Below, piece by piece: positions 47,568-55,913 of a stretch of DNA of 63,462 nucleotides. The notes under the pieces were generated by a model. The model saw only the letters and a program-made list of their open reading frames with translations. It was not told the origin of the DNA and ran no database searches. Each line of letters opens with the position of its first letter. Position 1 is the stretch's first letter. Source of the stretch: Actinomycetes bacterium (GTDB lineage Bacteria > Actinomycetota > UBA4738 > HRBIN12). The position numbers and the translations under genes were made by a program. Location: the NCBI GenBank assembly GCA_025351565.1, contig JANXVR010000177.1:1-63462 (forward strand), in the 5' to 3' direction.

Positions 47568-48499
47568 CTGCGATCGAGCGCCGACCGTAGGATACGGTCA
47601 CACACATCGGCCAGAGTCATCCCCGCGCCACAAGCCGCCATCGGCACGAGAGAGGTCTCCGTCATCCCCGGCGAGACGTTCACCTCCAGCACCCAAGGCC
47701 TGCCGGCGGAGTCGACCATCAGATCCACCCGAGCCAGGTCCCGAAGCCCCAGCGCGCCGACCGCGGCCAGTGCGGCTGAGGTCGCATCAGCTGTGACATC
47801 GTCGGCGAGTCGCGCAGGCGAGAAGTATTCCGTCGCCCCCGCGGTGTAGCGCGCGGCGTAGTCGTACACACTGCTTTTCGGGACGATCTCTACCAGTGGA
47901 AGCGCTTCGAGTGGGGATCCCACCGCCGCCAGTGCAAGCTCGGAACCTTCGATCTTCGCTTCGATGACCGCGGCGCCGCTGAACGAGAGGGCACCCATGA
48001 CCGCCGCTGGCAGATCGGCCGCCCGTTCGACGAAGCTGACGCCGAGCGCCGATCCGCTCCGCGAGGGTTTCACCACGCACGGCAGTCCCACGCGCTCCAC
48101 AGCGATCCCCAAGACGGCACCCGCTCCGAGGTCACGGAGCGCCGCACCCTCTACCGTGGCCCACGCGGGTGTCGGCACGCCCGCGCGCCGCAGGACGTCC
48201 TTCGCGAGCATCTTGTCGAACGCCACCTCGCAGTCGAACGCAGCTGACCCCACGTAGGGAACGTCGATGAGATGAAGCAGACGCTGAACCGTGCCGTCCT
48301 CACCTTCCTTGCCGTGCAGCGATAACCAGCAGATAGCTGGCCGCAGTTCCAGCAGGGTTTCCGCGAGTGGACGCTCGGCAGGATCCACCAGCACCGCGTC
48401 GTGCCCGAGTTCGCCCAGGGCCGTCAGCACCCGGTGGCCGCTGCGGAGCGACACATCTCGCTCCGGCGTTCGGCCCCCCGCCAAGACCGCGATCTTCAC
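47564..48499 (-). CDS. ddl: D-alanine-D-alanine ligase
   Basis: A 311-residue ATP-grasp enzyme joining two D-alanines for peptidoglycan precursors. Motifs include VLAGGRTPERDVSLRSG, SLHGKEGEDGTVQ, VVKPSRSGSALGVSFV, and the metal-binding end WVLEVNVSPGMTETSLVP. GTG 48499 overlaps the aminotransferase stop (GTGA), so they are co-translated. Location next to parB is unusual compared with the classical actinobacterial order. Confidence 0.9.
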   Translation of the reverse strand: MKIAVLAGGRTPERDVSLRSGHRVLTALGELGHDAVLVDPAERPLAETLLELRPAICWLSLHGKEGEDGTVQRLLHLIDVPYVGSAAFDCEVAFDKMLAKDVLRRAGVPTPAWATVEGAALRDLGAGAVLGIAVERVGLPCVVKPSRSGSALGVSFVERAADLPAAVMGALSFSGAAVIEAKIEGSELALAAVGSPLEALPLVEIVPKSSVYDYAARYTAGATEYFSPARLADDVTADATSAALAAVGALGLRDLARVDLMVDSAGRPWVLEVNVSPGMTETSLVPMAACGAGMTLADVCDRILRSALDRS

Positions 48500-49725
48500 G
48501 GGCGAAGGCTCCTGTAGAGCTGCGTCTCGTCTTCGAGCAGGGCCCCGAGCCGCTGGATGCCCTCGCGGATCCGGTCCTCGGGCGGGTAGCAGAACGCGAG
48601 GCGCATCTGATCGCGCCCACGCCCATCCGGATAGAACGCCGAGCCGGGAACGTAGGCCACACGGCGCTCGACGGCGGCGGCGAGCATGGCCCTCGTGTCC
48701 ATCCAGGCCGGCAGCGTGACCCAGACGTAGAAGCCACCGGCCGGCGTCGTCCACTCGGTTCCCTCGGGGAAGTGTTCGGCGACCGCGTCGAGCATCGCGT
48801 CGCGGCGGGACCGGTACACGCCGACCAGCGTCGATAGGTTCGTTCGCCAGCGTTCCTGATCGGAGAAGTAGCGTTCGGTGACGAGCATCATGAAGCTGGA
48901 TCCGCACAGATCGGCGGCCTCCTTGGCCAGGGTCAGGCGCTGGATGACCGACTGGACGGCCAGCGCCCATCCGACGCGAACGCCGGGGGAGAACACCTTC
49001 GACACAGTGCCCAGGTAGATGACGTTCTCCGGGTCAAGGGTGCGCAGGCAGGGGAGCGAGTCACCTTCGAAGCGAAGCATCCCGTAGGGGTTGTCTTCCA
49101 CTATCGGGATCGAGGCTTCCCGGCAGAGCGCGATCAACTGCTGGCGGCGGGCGTAGGACAACGTCACGCCGCTGGGGTTCCCGAAGTTCGGGCACGTGTA
49201 GACGAACTTCGGCCGTTCGCCGCGGATGAAAGCTTGCTCAAGCTGGTCGACCACCATGCCGTCGCCGTCGATGTCGATCTGCAGGTAGCGCGGCTGGTAG
49301 GCGCCGAAGGCGGTGAGAGCACCGACGTAGGCCGGCGCCTCCACGGCGATGAGGTCACCCGGGTCGATGAAGATCTTCCCGACCAGATCTAACGCCTGCT
49401 GCGCGCCCGTCGTGATAACCATGTCGTCCGGATCGGCTCGCACTCCTTCGGCGGCCATGAGTTCCAGCAGGCGGGTACGGAGCGAAAGAGCTCCCTGCCC
49501 GCCGCCATACTGGAGCGCCATCGAGCCGTGTTCCTCAAGCACTTCCCGAACCACCTGCAGGAGTTCATCCGCGGGCAAGGCCTGCACGAACGGCATCCCG
49601 CCTGCCAGCGAGACCACCTCCGGGCGGGACGCGACCGCGAACAGTGCGCGCACCTCCGACGCGGACATGCCGGACGTCCGAGCTGCGTAGAGGTCGACGA
49701 AGCGATCGATGGAGAACTCGGCCAT
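48496..49725 (-). CDS. PLP-dependent class I/II aminotransferase
   Basis: A 409-residue fold-type I aminotransferase similar to 2-aminoadipate/LysN-type or MocR-domain enzymes. SLAGGMPF, the TTGAQQALDLVGKIF segment, CPNFGNPSGVTLSYARR and the PLP lysine in GTVSKVFSPGVRVGW are seen. The partner ddl suggests supply of a D- or L-amino acid in envelope metabolism, but the substrate is not determined. Its start is 63 bp from the small membrane protein gene. Confidence 0.88.
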   Translation of the reverse strand: MAEFSIDRFVDLYAARTSGMSASEVRALFAVASRPEVVSLAGGMPFVQALPADELLQVVREVLEEHGSMALQYGGGQGALSLRTRLLELMAAEGVRADPDDMVITTGAQQALDLVGKIFIDPGDLIAVEAPAYVGALTAFGAYQPRYLQIDIDGDGMVVDQLEQAFIRGERPKFVYTCPNFGNPSGVTLSYARRQQLIALCREASIPIVEDNPYGMLRFEGDSLPCLRTLDPENVIYLGTVSKVFSPGVRVGWALAVQSVIQRLTLAKEAADLCGSSFMMLVTERYFSDQERWRTNLSTLVGVYRSRRDAMLDAVAEHFPEGTEWTTPAGGFYVWVTLPAWMDTRAMLAAAVERRVAYVPGSAFYPDGRGRDQMRLAFCYPPEDRIREGIQRLGALLEDETQLYRSLRP

Positions 49726-49788
49726 GGGAGGTCTCAGCCTAGCAAGGCCGCAGGTGGCGAAGGTAGGAGTGCGCCGGCCTGCTGCCGG

Positions 49789-50082
49789 CTATCCGCCCGG
49801 CGAAGGCGGCGGCGATGGCATCGACCCCGGCGGCGGCTGCTCCAACGACGGCGGTGCGGCCACGGGGGGCCGCGTTGGATCTGGTCGTCCGACCGCGAGG
49901 TACACGATGGCCCCGATGAACTGCGCGAACACGATGACGACCACCCAGATGAGCTTGTTCCCGGTCTTGTAGTCCGAGTCGTTCGGCACGCTGATCGCAT
50001 CGACGAGAGCCCAGATCCACACACCCAAGGCGGCGATGGCGAAGATCATGAAGAAGAGGAAGAACCCACTAATGTTGAACAT
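49789..50082 (-). CDS. Small membrane protein with phospholipase-D-N-terminal (PLDc_N) type domain
   Basis: A 97-residue protein with two membrane segments (about residues 5-30 and 43-65), the second reading LIWVVVIVFAQFIGAIVYLAVGR as in PLDc_N proteins, and a proline-rich cytoplasmic end. Function unknown. Confidence 0.75.
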   Translation of the reverse strand: MFNISGFFLFFMIFAIAALGVWIWALVDAISVPNDSDYKTGNKLIWVVVIVFAQFIGAIVYLAVGRPDPTRPPVAAPPSLEQPPPGSMPSPPPSPGG

Positions 50083-50118
50083 GGCGCAAGCCTACACGCC
50101 CGGAACTTCGGAGCAACG

Positions 50119-50877
50119 CTAGTAGCCGGCGGTCGTACCCCAATCCACCGGCAGGCACACGCCGGTGATGGGGGCGGCCTCGGGAGACGCCAGGAACGCC
50201 ACCGTGGCCGCGATCTCGTCGGCGCGTATGAACCGCGCGCGCTCACCTTGCGGGGCGGTGCCCAGCAACGTTCGGAGATAGCCCTCGGGGTCGCCGCCAC
50301 CGTAGGTCGCCGCCTGCCCCGCCAGCATCGGCGTGTCCACGTCGGTGGGACATACGCTGTTCACGCGCACGCCCTTAGGTGCCAGCTCCAACGCCATGGA
50401 CTTCACCAACCCGTTCAGCCCGAACTTCGATGCGCAGTAGAGCGCGGCCCCCGGCCCGCCCACCAACCCGTAGTCACTCGAGATACAGACGATGCATCCG
50501 CCCGTTTCCACCAACGCCGGTATCGCGAACCGGCACGCGAAGAACGCACCCTTGAGGTTCACGTTCATCACGTGATCCCATTGGGCCTCGGTCATCGCGG
50601 CCGAATCGCCCTCGACCCAGACCCCGGCGGTAACCACCAGGACATCCAAACGGCCGTGCGTTGCAAGGGGTTCGGCGACCATCCGCTCGCAATCCGTGAC
50701 CGACGCGACGTCGGCGACCACGGTTCTCACACCGGGGAGTTCGCCTGCAGCATCGTCCAAGGACGCCTGCGTTCGGTCGGAGATGACCACGGCGTCCCCT
50801 TCAGCCAGGAACCGCGCGGCGATGGCCCTTCCCATCCCGCCGGCGCCACCGGTGATCAAGATCACGCGAGCCGCCAT
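50119..50877 (-). CDS. Short-chain dehydrogenase/reductase
   Basis: A 252-residue classical SDR. TGGAGGMGRAIA is the cofactor motif; NVNLKGAFF, SSDYGLVGGPGAALYCASK with Tyr/Lys, and NSVCPTDVDTPM complete the catalytic region. Substrate unknown. ATG 50877 overlaps the stop of the preceding oxidoreductase (TGATG), suggesting the two act in one pathway. Confidence 0.9.
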   Translation of the reverse strand: MAARVILITGGAGGMGRAIAARFLAEGDAVVISDRTQASLDDAAGELPGVRTVVADVASVTDCERMVAEPLATHGRLDVLVVTAGVWVEGDSAAMTEAQWDHVMNVNLKGAFFACRFAIPALVETGGCIVCISSDYGLVGGPGAALYCASKFGLNGLVKSMALELAPKGVRVNSVCPTDVDTPMLAGQAATYGGGDPEGYLRTLLGTAPQGERARFIRADEIAATVAFLASPEAAPITGVCLPVDWGTTAGY

Positions 50878-51833
50878 CAACTGGACAGCCACGGACAGAT
50901 GTGTTCCGCCAAGACCTCGAGCATGTCCAGATCGTCGAACAGCTCGTGGTTCAGCATGACGCGTTCCACCCCGGCATCGGCGTAGGCCCGCAGTCTGGCC
51001 ACCGCTTGTTCCGGCGTGCCCATGATGCAGTCCGCCTCCAGGTTGGCCAGGTACGCATCGAAGGGGCCCGCTTTCGGATCCTTCTGCCACGCGCGCTCCA
51101 CCCGGTCTCGCCACTCTTCTTGCGTGCGTCCCACGAAGCACCACGTCATGAACGACGTGGTGAGCGTGTCCTGCTTTCGCCCCACCGATCCCACGGCGGC
51201 GCGTGCCCGCTGGAACCGAGCGTGCACTTCTTCGGGCGTTCCCCCGACCGTGTTGAACTCATCGGCGTAGGCACCGATCAGCCGCTGCATCCACGGCCCG
51301 ACGGTCTGACCGCCGAGGACGATGGGCATGCGCGGTCGCTGCCACGGCTTCGGCCAGAAGGTTCCCTCGGCCAGCTCATAGTGCTTGCCCTGGAAGCGGA
51401 ACCGCTCTTCCGTCAGGAGCCCATGGATGACGGCCAACTGTTCCTCAAGCCGTTCGAACCGTTCCGGGGCCGGTGGGAACGCGAACCCGTGCGTGGTGTG
51501 CTCTTCCTCCCACCATCCCGCGCCCATCCCGAGCTCCACGCGCCCGCCGCTCATGTGATCCACGGTGGTCGCGACCTTGGCCAGGACAGCCGGCTCGCGG
51601 AACGTGATCGGGGAAACCAGGGTTCCGAGACGGATGGTGGAGGTGACAGCGGCAAGGCCGGCCATGACCGTCCACGCGTCGGAAGATCCTCGCTCGCGGT
51701 TGCCGTTGACGCTCAGGTAATGGTCCGACGTGAAGATCGCCTCGAACCCCAGGCGTTCAGCGGTCGTGGCCATGGCGACCCACTCTTCCCAGGTCACGCC
51801 CTCCTGGCCTTCGAGCATCAGACAGAACCGCAC
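50877..51833 (-). CDS. F420-dependent LLM-class oxidoreductase
   Basis: A 318-residue luciferase-like monooxygenase-fold protein of the actinobacterial F420-dependent type (RFCLMLEGQEGVTWEEWV start, FTSDHYLSVNGNRERGSSDAW, ELGMGAGWWEEEH, MPIVLGGQTVGPWM). F420 use is a family-level expectation. GTG 51833 was chosen because family members start at that point and a TATGCT -10-like hexamer lies exactly 7 bases before it, a leaderless arrangement. ATG 51845 and 51869 are alternatives. Confidence 0.85.
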   Translation of the reverse strand: MRFCLMLEGQEGVTWEEWVAMATTAERLGFEAIFTSDHYLSVNGNRERGSSDAWTVMAGLAAVTSTIRLGTLVSPITFREPAVLAKVATTVDHMSGGRVELGMGAGWWEEEHTTHGFAFPPAPERFERLEEQLAVIHGLLTEERFRFQGKHYELAEGTFWPKPWQRPRMPIVLGGQTVGPWMQRLIGAYADEFNTVGGTPEEVHARFQRARAAVGSVGRKQDTLTTSFMTWCFVGRTQEEWRDRVERAWQKDPKAGPFDAYLANLEADCIMGTPEQAVARLRAYADAGVERVMLNHELFDDLDMLEVLAEHICPWLSS

Positions 51834-51839
51834 GGCGCG

Positions 51840-51846
51840 TAGCATA
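51840..51846. promoter_or_regulatory. Overlapping divergent -10 elements
   Basis: On the minus strand TATGCT (51846-51841) precedes the GTG at 51833 by 7 bases; on the plus strand TAGCAT (51840-51845) precedes the ATG at 51854 by 8 bases. Both spacings fit leaderless transcripts, which are common in actinobacteria. No clear -35 is seen for either. Confidence 0.35.
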
Positions 51847-51853
51847 GACCCCG

Positions 51854-51976
51854 ATGCCCGTCCAGCCATCCGACCTCACTCCGCCGACCGAACGGGAACG
51901 GGCGCGAACAGCCGCCATCCTGGGCGCCATCCTCGGGGTGCTGCTCACGGTCTTCGCGCCGAAGCGCGCTAGGTAA
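51854..51976 (+). CDS. 40-residue single-helix miniprotein
   Basis: A short frame starting MPVQPSDLTPPTERERARTA, followed by a hydrophobic stretch (AAILGAILGVLLTVFA) and the basic end PKRAR. The layout, charged start then one membrane helix and Lys/Arg stop-transfer, is what a real small membrane protein looks like. It diverges from the LLM-type gene and ends next to the convergent cwlM stop. No family recognised. Confidence 0.4.
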   Translation: MPVQPSDLTPPTERERARTAAILGAILGVLLTVFAPKRAR

Positions 51977-51980
51977 TCGT

Positions 51981-53036
51981 CTACCTCGGCGGGCGAGGCG
52001 GCCCGCCGCCAGCCACCACGAAATACCTCGACGAACCGGCCGCGATCGCCGCCGCAACACGGAGGACGAATGCCGGATCGGCCAAGAGTGAGGTTTCCTG
52101 CGGGTTCGCGCCGGCGACGGGTTCGATCTGCACCGCGGGCATGCGTGTCTCGCGGAGCATGGCGCCGGTCAGTCGCTGGAGCCGTCCTCGCCGTCCGAGT
52201 GTCCCTTCGAGTTCGTCCAGGATGTGCTCGGCCAGGAGTTGGCCGGCCGGACTGTGTGTCCGCAGGCTCCCGAAGTACGAGCACGTCGGCCCGGAGGTCT
52301 CCGATACCCCCTCGCCCAGATGCAGCGAGAGGCAGAGGACCGCGCCCAGATCGTTCGCCAGACGGGCGCTATCGGAAGGAGACGGATCACCGTCGGCGTC
52401 GCTGAGGATCTCGGGTTTGGCGCCGAGGGCGGCCAGCGAATCACGCAGTGCCAGCGCCAGCCGGCGGTTCGCGTCGTTGCTCTTCGTGCCCGGGCCCGGG
52501 TCGATCGCGACGACGGACCCCTCGAGCGAACCGTGCCTGTGCCGAAGCTCCTCGCCCTCGCGGACCATCGCGCGGCCGGGCCCCGCTTCGGGCGGGCGCA
52601 TCCGTTGGAGCGTTCGGACGGTGGCGAATCCGACCATGCCGTCCGGGGTGTCGCCTACGTTCCGCTGGAACTCCCGTACGGCTCGTTCCGTTCGTGGGCC
52701 GAACATCCCGTCTTCCTTACCCGCATCGAAACCAAGCCCATTGAGCTTGCGCTGCAGAGCTCGTACGTCGTCGCCCCGGTACACCGGTGCGCGGAGATAG
52801 AGGGAGCGATCGCCCAGCCGATAGCCGGCTTCGACCAGTTGTCCCCAGGTGTCGGGGCCCACGAGCCCATCGACGCGCAGGTTCCGGGACTCCTGGAACG
52901 CAAGCACGGCGGAACGGGTCGAGTCGCCGAACCCGGCGGCCGCTTCGTCGGGGTCTATCGAGAAGCCGAGGTCGGCAAGCCGCTGCTGGATGTCGCGAGC
53001 CTCAGGTCCGCTGTCGCCGGTTCGAACGCTCCGCAC
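51981..53036 (-). CDS. cwlM: CwlM-like peptidoglycan amidase homologue, apparently inactive
   Basis: A 351-residue protein with two PG_binding_1 domains (about 8-70 and 86-146) and an Amidase_3 domain (about 174-340), no signal peptide. This matches mycobacterial CwlM, a cytoplasmic regulator of peptidoglycan synthesis that acts through MurA rather than by hydrolysis. The first zinc ligand, usually His in DPGHG, is Pro (AIDPGPG, residues 177-183), the second (Glu) region reads NDANRRLA, while His239 in LSLHLGE remains. Next to trxA-trxB as in Mycobacterium. Start is GTG 53036. Confidence 0.85.
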   Translation of the reverse strand: MRSVRTGDSGPEARDIQQRLADLGFSIDPDEAAAGFGDSTRSAVLAFQESRNLRVDGLVGPDTWGQLVEAGYRLGDRSLYLRAPVYRGDDVRALQRKLNGLGFDAGKEDGMFGPRTERAVREFQRNVGDTPDGMVGFATVRTLQRMRPPEAGPGRAMVREGEELRHRHGSLEGSVVAIDPGPGTKSNDANRRLALALRDSLAALGAKPEILSDADGDPSPSDSARLANDLGAVLCLSLHLGEGVSETSGPTCSYFGSLRTHSPAGQLLAEHILDELEGTLGRRGRLQRLTGAMLRETRMPAVQIEPVAGANPQETSLLADPAFVLRVAAAIAAGSSRYFVVAGGGPPRPPR

Positions 53037-53092
53037 GGAAGAAGTCTGCGCTCCGGTCCGGGTGACGGCAACCGACGCGGGCGCAGTCTCGT

Positions 53093-53416
53093 CTACAGGT
53101 GCGATTCGAGGTCGCGGAGGATGGCGTCCTTCGGCTTGGCGCCGACCACGCGGGCCACCTCTTGCCCACCCTTGAACAGGATGAGCGAAGGGATGGACAT
53201 CACGCTGTACTTACGGGTGGCATCCGGGTTGTCGTCGATGTTGAGCTTCGCGACCTTGAGGGTCTCGCCTTTGTCCTGGCCGATCTCCTCGACCACAGGG
53301 CTGACCATGTGGCACGGCACGCACCACTCCGCCCAGAAGTCCACCAGGACCGGGGTATCGGAGTCGAGCACGATGCTCTGGAATCCTTGGTCGGTAACGT
53401 CACCGATGTTCGCCAT
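53093..53416 (-). CDS. trxA: Thioredoxin
   Basis: A 107-residue thioredoxin with the active site WCVPC (Cys32, Cys35) in VDFWAEWCVPCHM; the common motif is WCGPC. MSIPSLILFKGG contains the conserved cis-Pro. It should be reduced by TrxB encoded 99 bp upstream and supply electrons to cytoplasmic targets. Confidence 0.95.
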   Translation of the reverse strand: MANIGDVTDQGFQSIVLDSDTPVLVDFWAEWCVPCHMVSPVVEEIGQDKGETLKVAKLNIDDNPDATRKYSVMSIPSLILFKGGQEVARVVGAKPKDAILRDLESHL

Positions 53417-53515
53417 GTGTGTATCGCTCCTTGGTCGATTAGTGAATCCCCCGCGCGCGGATCTGCACGAGGCTTCAGGTTCCCAGAACGCCCGCGACCC
53501 CGTCTTGATTCCCTC

Positions 53516-54484
53516 CTACCCTGCCGCGTGGGCCCCCGCGCGCGAGTGGGAGAGCTCCTCCAGGAAGTGCTCGGCGTCGATCGCAGCCTTGCAGCCCTGT
53601 CCGGCGGCCGTCACAGCCTGCCGGTAGATGGTGTCGGTGACGTCGCCCGCCGCGAACACGCCTTCGACGCTGGTCGTGGTTCGTGGTTCGTGGACCGCGA
53701 CGTAGTCGGCGGAGTCCAAGGCCAGCTGGCCGGCGAAGAGCGACGTGTTGGGGTCGTGGCCGATAGCCATGAACACCCCGTCCGCCCTGACCTCCGTCGT
53801 TTCGCCGGTGACCGTGTCCAGGAGCCGCGCCCCCGTGACGGCGTCCGTGCCCAGGATCTCGGCCACGGTCGCGTTCCAGATGACCTCGATCTTCGGGTTG
53901 GCCAGGGCGCGATCGACCATGATCTTCGAAGCGCGGAACTCATCGCGCCGGTGGACGATCGTGACCTTCGACGCGAACTTCGTGAGGAACGTAGCCTCTT
54001 CCATGGCCGAGTCGCCGCCCCCTACCACCAGCAGCTCCCGGTCCTTGAAGAAGAAGCCGTCGCACGTTGCGCACGCACTGACACCGCGTCCTCGCAGCTT
54101 CTCCTCACCCGGGACGCCGAGCCATCGGGCGGTGGCGCCGGTTGCGATGATAACGGCGTTCGCGCGCCATCCCTGATCCCCTGCCCACACGCCGAAGGGC
54201 CTGGCGGAGAGGTCGACCTTGGTGACATGCGCGGGCAGGATCTCGGCGCCGAACCGGTGGGCCTGCTTCTCCAGGTCTTCCATCAGGGCGGGGCCCATGA
54301 TGCCGCCGGGGAAGCCGGGGAAGTTCTCGACATCGGTGGTCAGCATCAGCTGGCCGCCGGCATCTAATCCCTTGAGCACCAGCGGGGCAAGGTTGGCGCG
54401 CGCGGCGTAGATGGCGGCCGTGTACCCGGCCGGGCCGGATCCGATGATGATGATATCCCGCATCTGCGGCGTCGCCTGATCCAC
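53516..54484 (-). CDS. trxB: Thioredoxin reductase
   Basis: A 322-residue FAD/NADPH disulfide reductase. FAD site IIIGSGPAGYTAAIYAAR, redox pair CATC (SACATCDGFFF), NADPH site VVGGGDSAMEEA with HRRDEFRAS, and GVFAAGDVTD near the end. The chosen GTG 54484 has GGGAGG 8 bases upstream, while ATG 54463 would trim the first seven residues. Confidence 0.95.
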   Translation of the reverse strand: MDQATPQMRDIIIIGSGPAGYTAAIYAARANLAPLVLKGLDAGGQLMLTTDVENFPGFPGGIMGPALMEDLEKQAHRFGAEILPAHVTKVDLSARPFGVWAGDQGWRANAVIIATGATARWLGVPGEEKLRGRGVSACATCDGFFFKDRELLVVGGGDSAMEEATFLTKFASKVTIVHRRDEFRASKIMVDRALANPKIEVIWNATVAEILGTDAVTGARLLDTVTGETTEVRADGVFMAIGHDPNTSLFAGQLALDSADYVAVHEPRTTTSVEGVFAAGDVTDTIYRQAVTAAGQGCKAAIDAEHFLEELSHSRAGAHAAG

Positions 54485-54536
54485 GTCGGCATCCTCCCAC
54501 ACGTTCCAACGCCCGCCTATTCCCGGATAGGGAACG

Positions 54537-55295
54537 CTAGCTGAAGGCACTGCTGGAACCGCTTGTGGTGCAGGTGGTGCCGTCTACGATCTGCGCGATA
54601 ACACCGATCGGTGCCCCGGCTGTGCCTGCCCACCGGTAGTAGAAGGCGAGGAAGGACGTCTTCCCGTCGAATCGGGCAAGGATGAGCTTGAACGGTGTGC
54701 CTTCGCTGGTGGGGACGGCCTTCCCGACACACGCCAGCGCCGTCTGCAGCTCGGCGCTGGAACCGATGCGTTCCTTGGGGGTCGCGTTCGTGGTCAGGGC
54801 TCCCGTGGGTGCCATCGCGGTCGCGGCCGGAGATCCTTGCAGCGCTCCGGCAGTCAGCGAATCGAGCGAGGTCTGGTCGTAGTTGGTCTGCTGAACCGTA
54901 AGTTGCCCGGGGATGGCCGAGTCCACGATATGCGGCGCGAACCCACCCGATATGCCGGGGGAGCTTTCCGCCTGCCCCGAGCCCCCAGGGGTCGACCAGA
55001 GGTGGGGAAGGCTGACCAGGACGAGCGCCACGACGGCCGCCGCGGCCGCGGCTCCCACCCACCGGTACCAAGAGGGAGGGCCCGCGTTGGTGGGGGTCTC
55101 GAGCGCCCTTGCAGCGATGTCATCGGGGGGTGCCACCTCCGGCAGGGTTCGCAATGCCGACCGTGCCGCGAGCGCCAGGGACACCTCAGCCGAGCAAGCA
55201 GCGCAAGTGGCCAGATGCGCGTCGACCACCGCGCGGTCTGCGGGGGCCAGGGAGCCACTGACGTGGTCGGCGAGGAGGTCTTCGGGGTGCGTCAT
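54537..55295 (-). CDS. Zinc-finger anti-sigma factor
   Basis: A 252-residue membrane-anchored anti-sigma factor. The N-terminal ZAS motif is HLATCAAC (H-x3-C-x2-C); a single membrane segment lies at about residues 82-99; the outer domain has a paired-Cys pattern (LACVGK...TTCTT). It is expected to hold the adjacent ECF sigma factor inactive until an oxidative or envelope signal. ATG 55295 overlaps the sigma stop (ATGA). Equivalent in position to Rv3912. Confidence 0.85.
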   Translation of the reverse strand: MTHPEDLLADHVSGSLAPADRAVVDAHLATCAACSAEVSLALAARSALRTLPEVAPPDDIAARALETPTNAGPPSWYRWVGAAAAAAVVALVLVSLPHLWSTPGGSGQAESSPGISGGFAPHIVDSAIPGQLTVQQTNYDQTSLDSLTAGALQGSPAATAMAPTGALTTNATPKERIGSSAELQTALACVGKAVPTSEGTPFKLILARFDGKTSFLAFYYRWAGTAGAPIGVIAQIVDGTTCTTSGSSSAFS

Positions 55296-55903
55296 GGCGC
55301 GTCCTTCGACGGGGCGGGCCCGTCCTGGGGTTCCCGCGCGCGCGCCGCCTGATCGAGGCCCATCGCCTTGGCGAGGGCGATGCGGCCCCTGTGTGCGCGG
55401 GACTTCACCGTGCCCACAGGGATGTCCAAGATCTCGGAGATCTGCTGGAACGGGAGATCGTGGATGTCGGCCAGGACCAGGACGGCGCGGAATTCGTCCG
55501 GGATCCGGCCGAGGGCCTCTTGCGCGTCCAGGCTCCCGGTGACCTCGTCGGCGTGGTCGGGCGCAGGCGGGCCGGGTTCGCGGGCGGGCGCATCGGGGTC
55601 GTCCGGCAGAAGATGGAGCATCGGCTGGCGCCGCCGCTTGCGGAGGATGTCGTAACAGGCATTCACGGTCACCCGGTGCATCCAGGTGGTGAAGGCAGCT
55701 TCGCCACGGAAGTCCGAGAGCTTTCGAAGCGCCTGGATGAAGGCGTCCTGGGTGGCGTCCGCCGCGTCCTCGGAGTTCCCCATCATCCGCAGGGAGAGGT
55801 TGTAGACGCGGGTCTGATGCCGTTGCACGAGAAGCGCGAAGGCATCCTGGTCGCCGCACTGGTAGCGGGCGACGAGTTCGTCGTCGGGCTCGGGGCGGCT
55901 CAC
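55292..55903 (-). CDS. ECF sigma factor (SigM-like position)
   Basis: A 203-residue extracytoplasmic-function sigma factor. Region 2 is seen in YNLSLRMMGNSEDAADATQD and FTTWMHRVTVNACYDILR; region 4 in LVLADIHDLPFQQISEILDIP and GTVKSRAHRGR. It lies beside the anti-sigma factor, trxB and murJ, the same neighbourhood as mycobacterial SigM. Start is GTG 55903. Confidence 0.92.
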   Translation of the reverse strand: MSRPEPDDELVARYQCGDQDAFALLVQRHQTRVYNLSLRMMGNSEDAADATQDAFIQALRKLSDFRGEAAFTTWMHRVTVNACYDILRKRRRQPMLHLLPDDPDAPAREPGPPAPDHADEVTGSLDAQEALGRIPDEFRAVLVLADIHDLPFQQISEILDIPVGTVKSRAHRGRIALAKAMGLDQAARAREPQDGPAPSKDAP

Positions 55904-55913
55904 CCCACCGACG

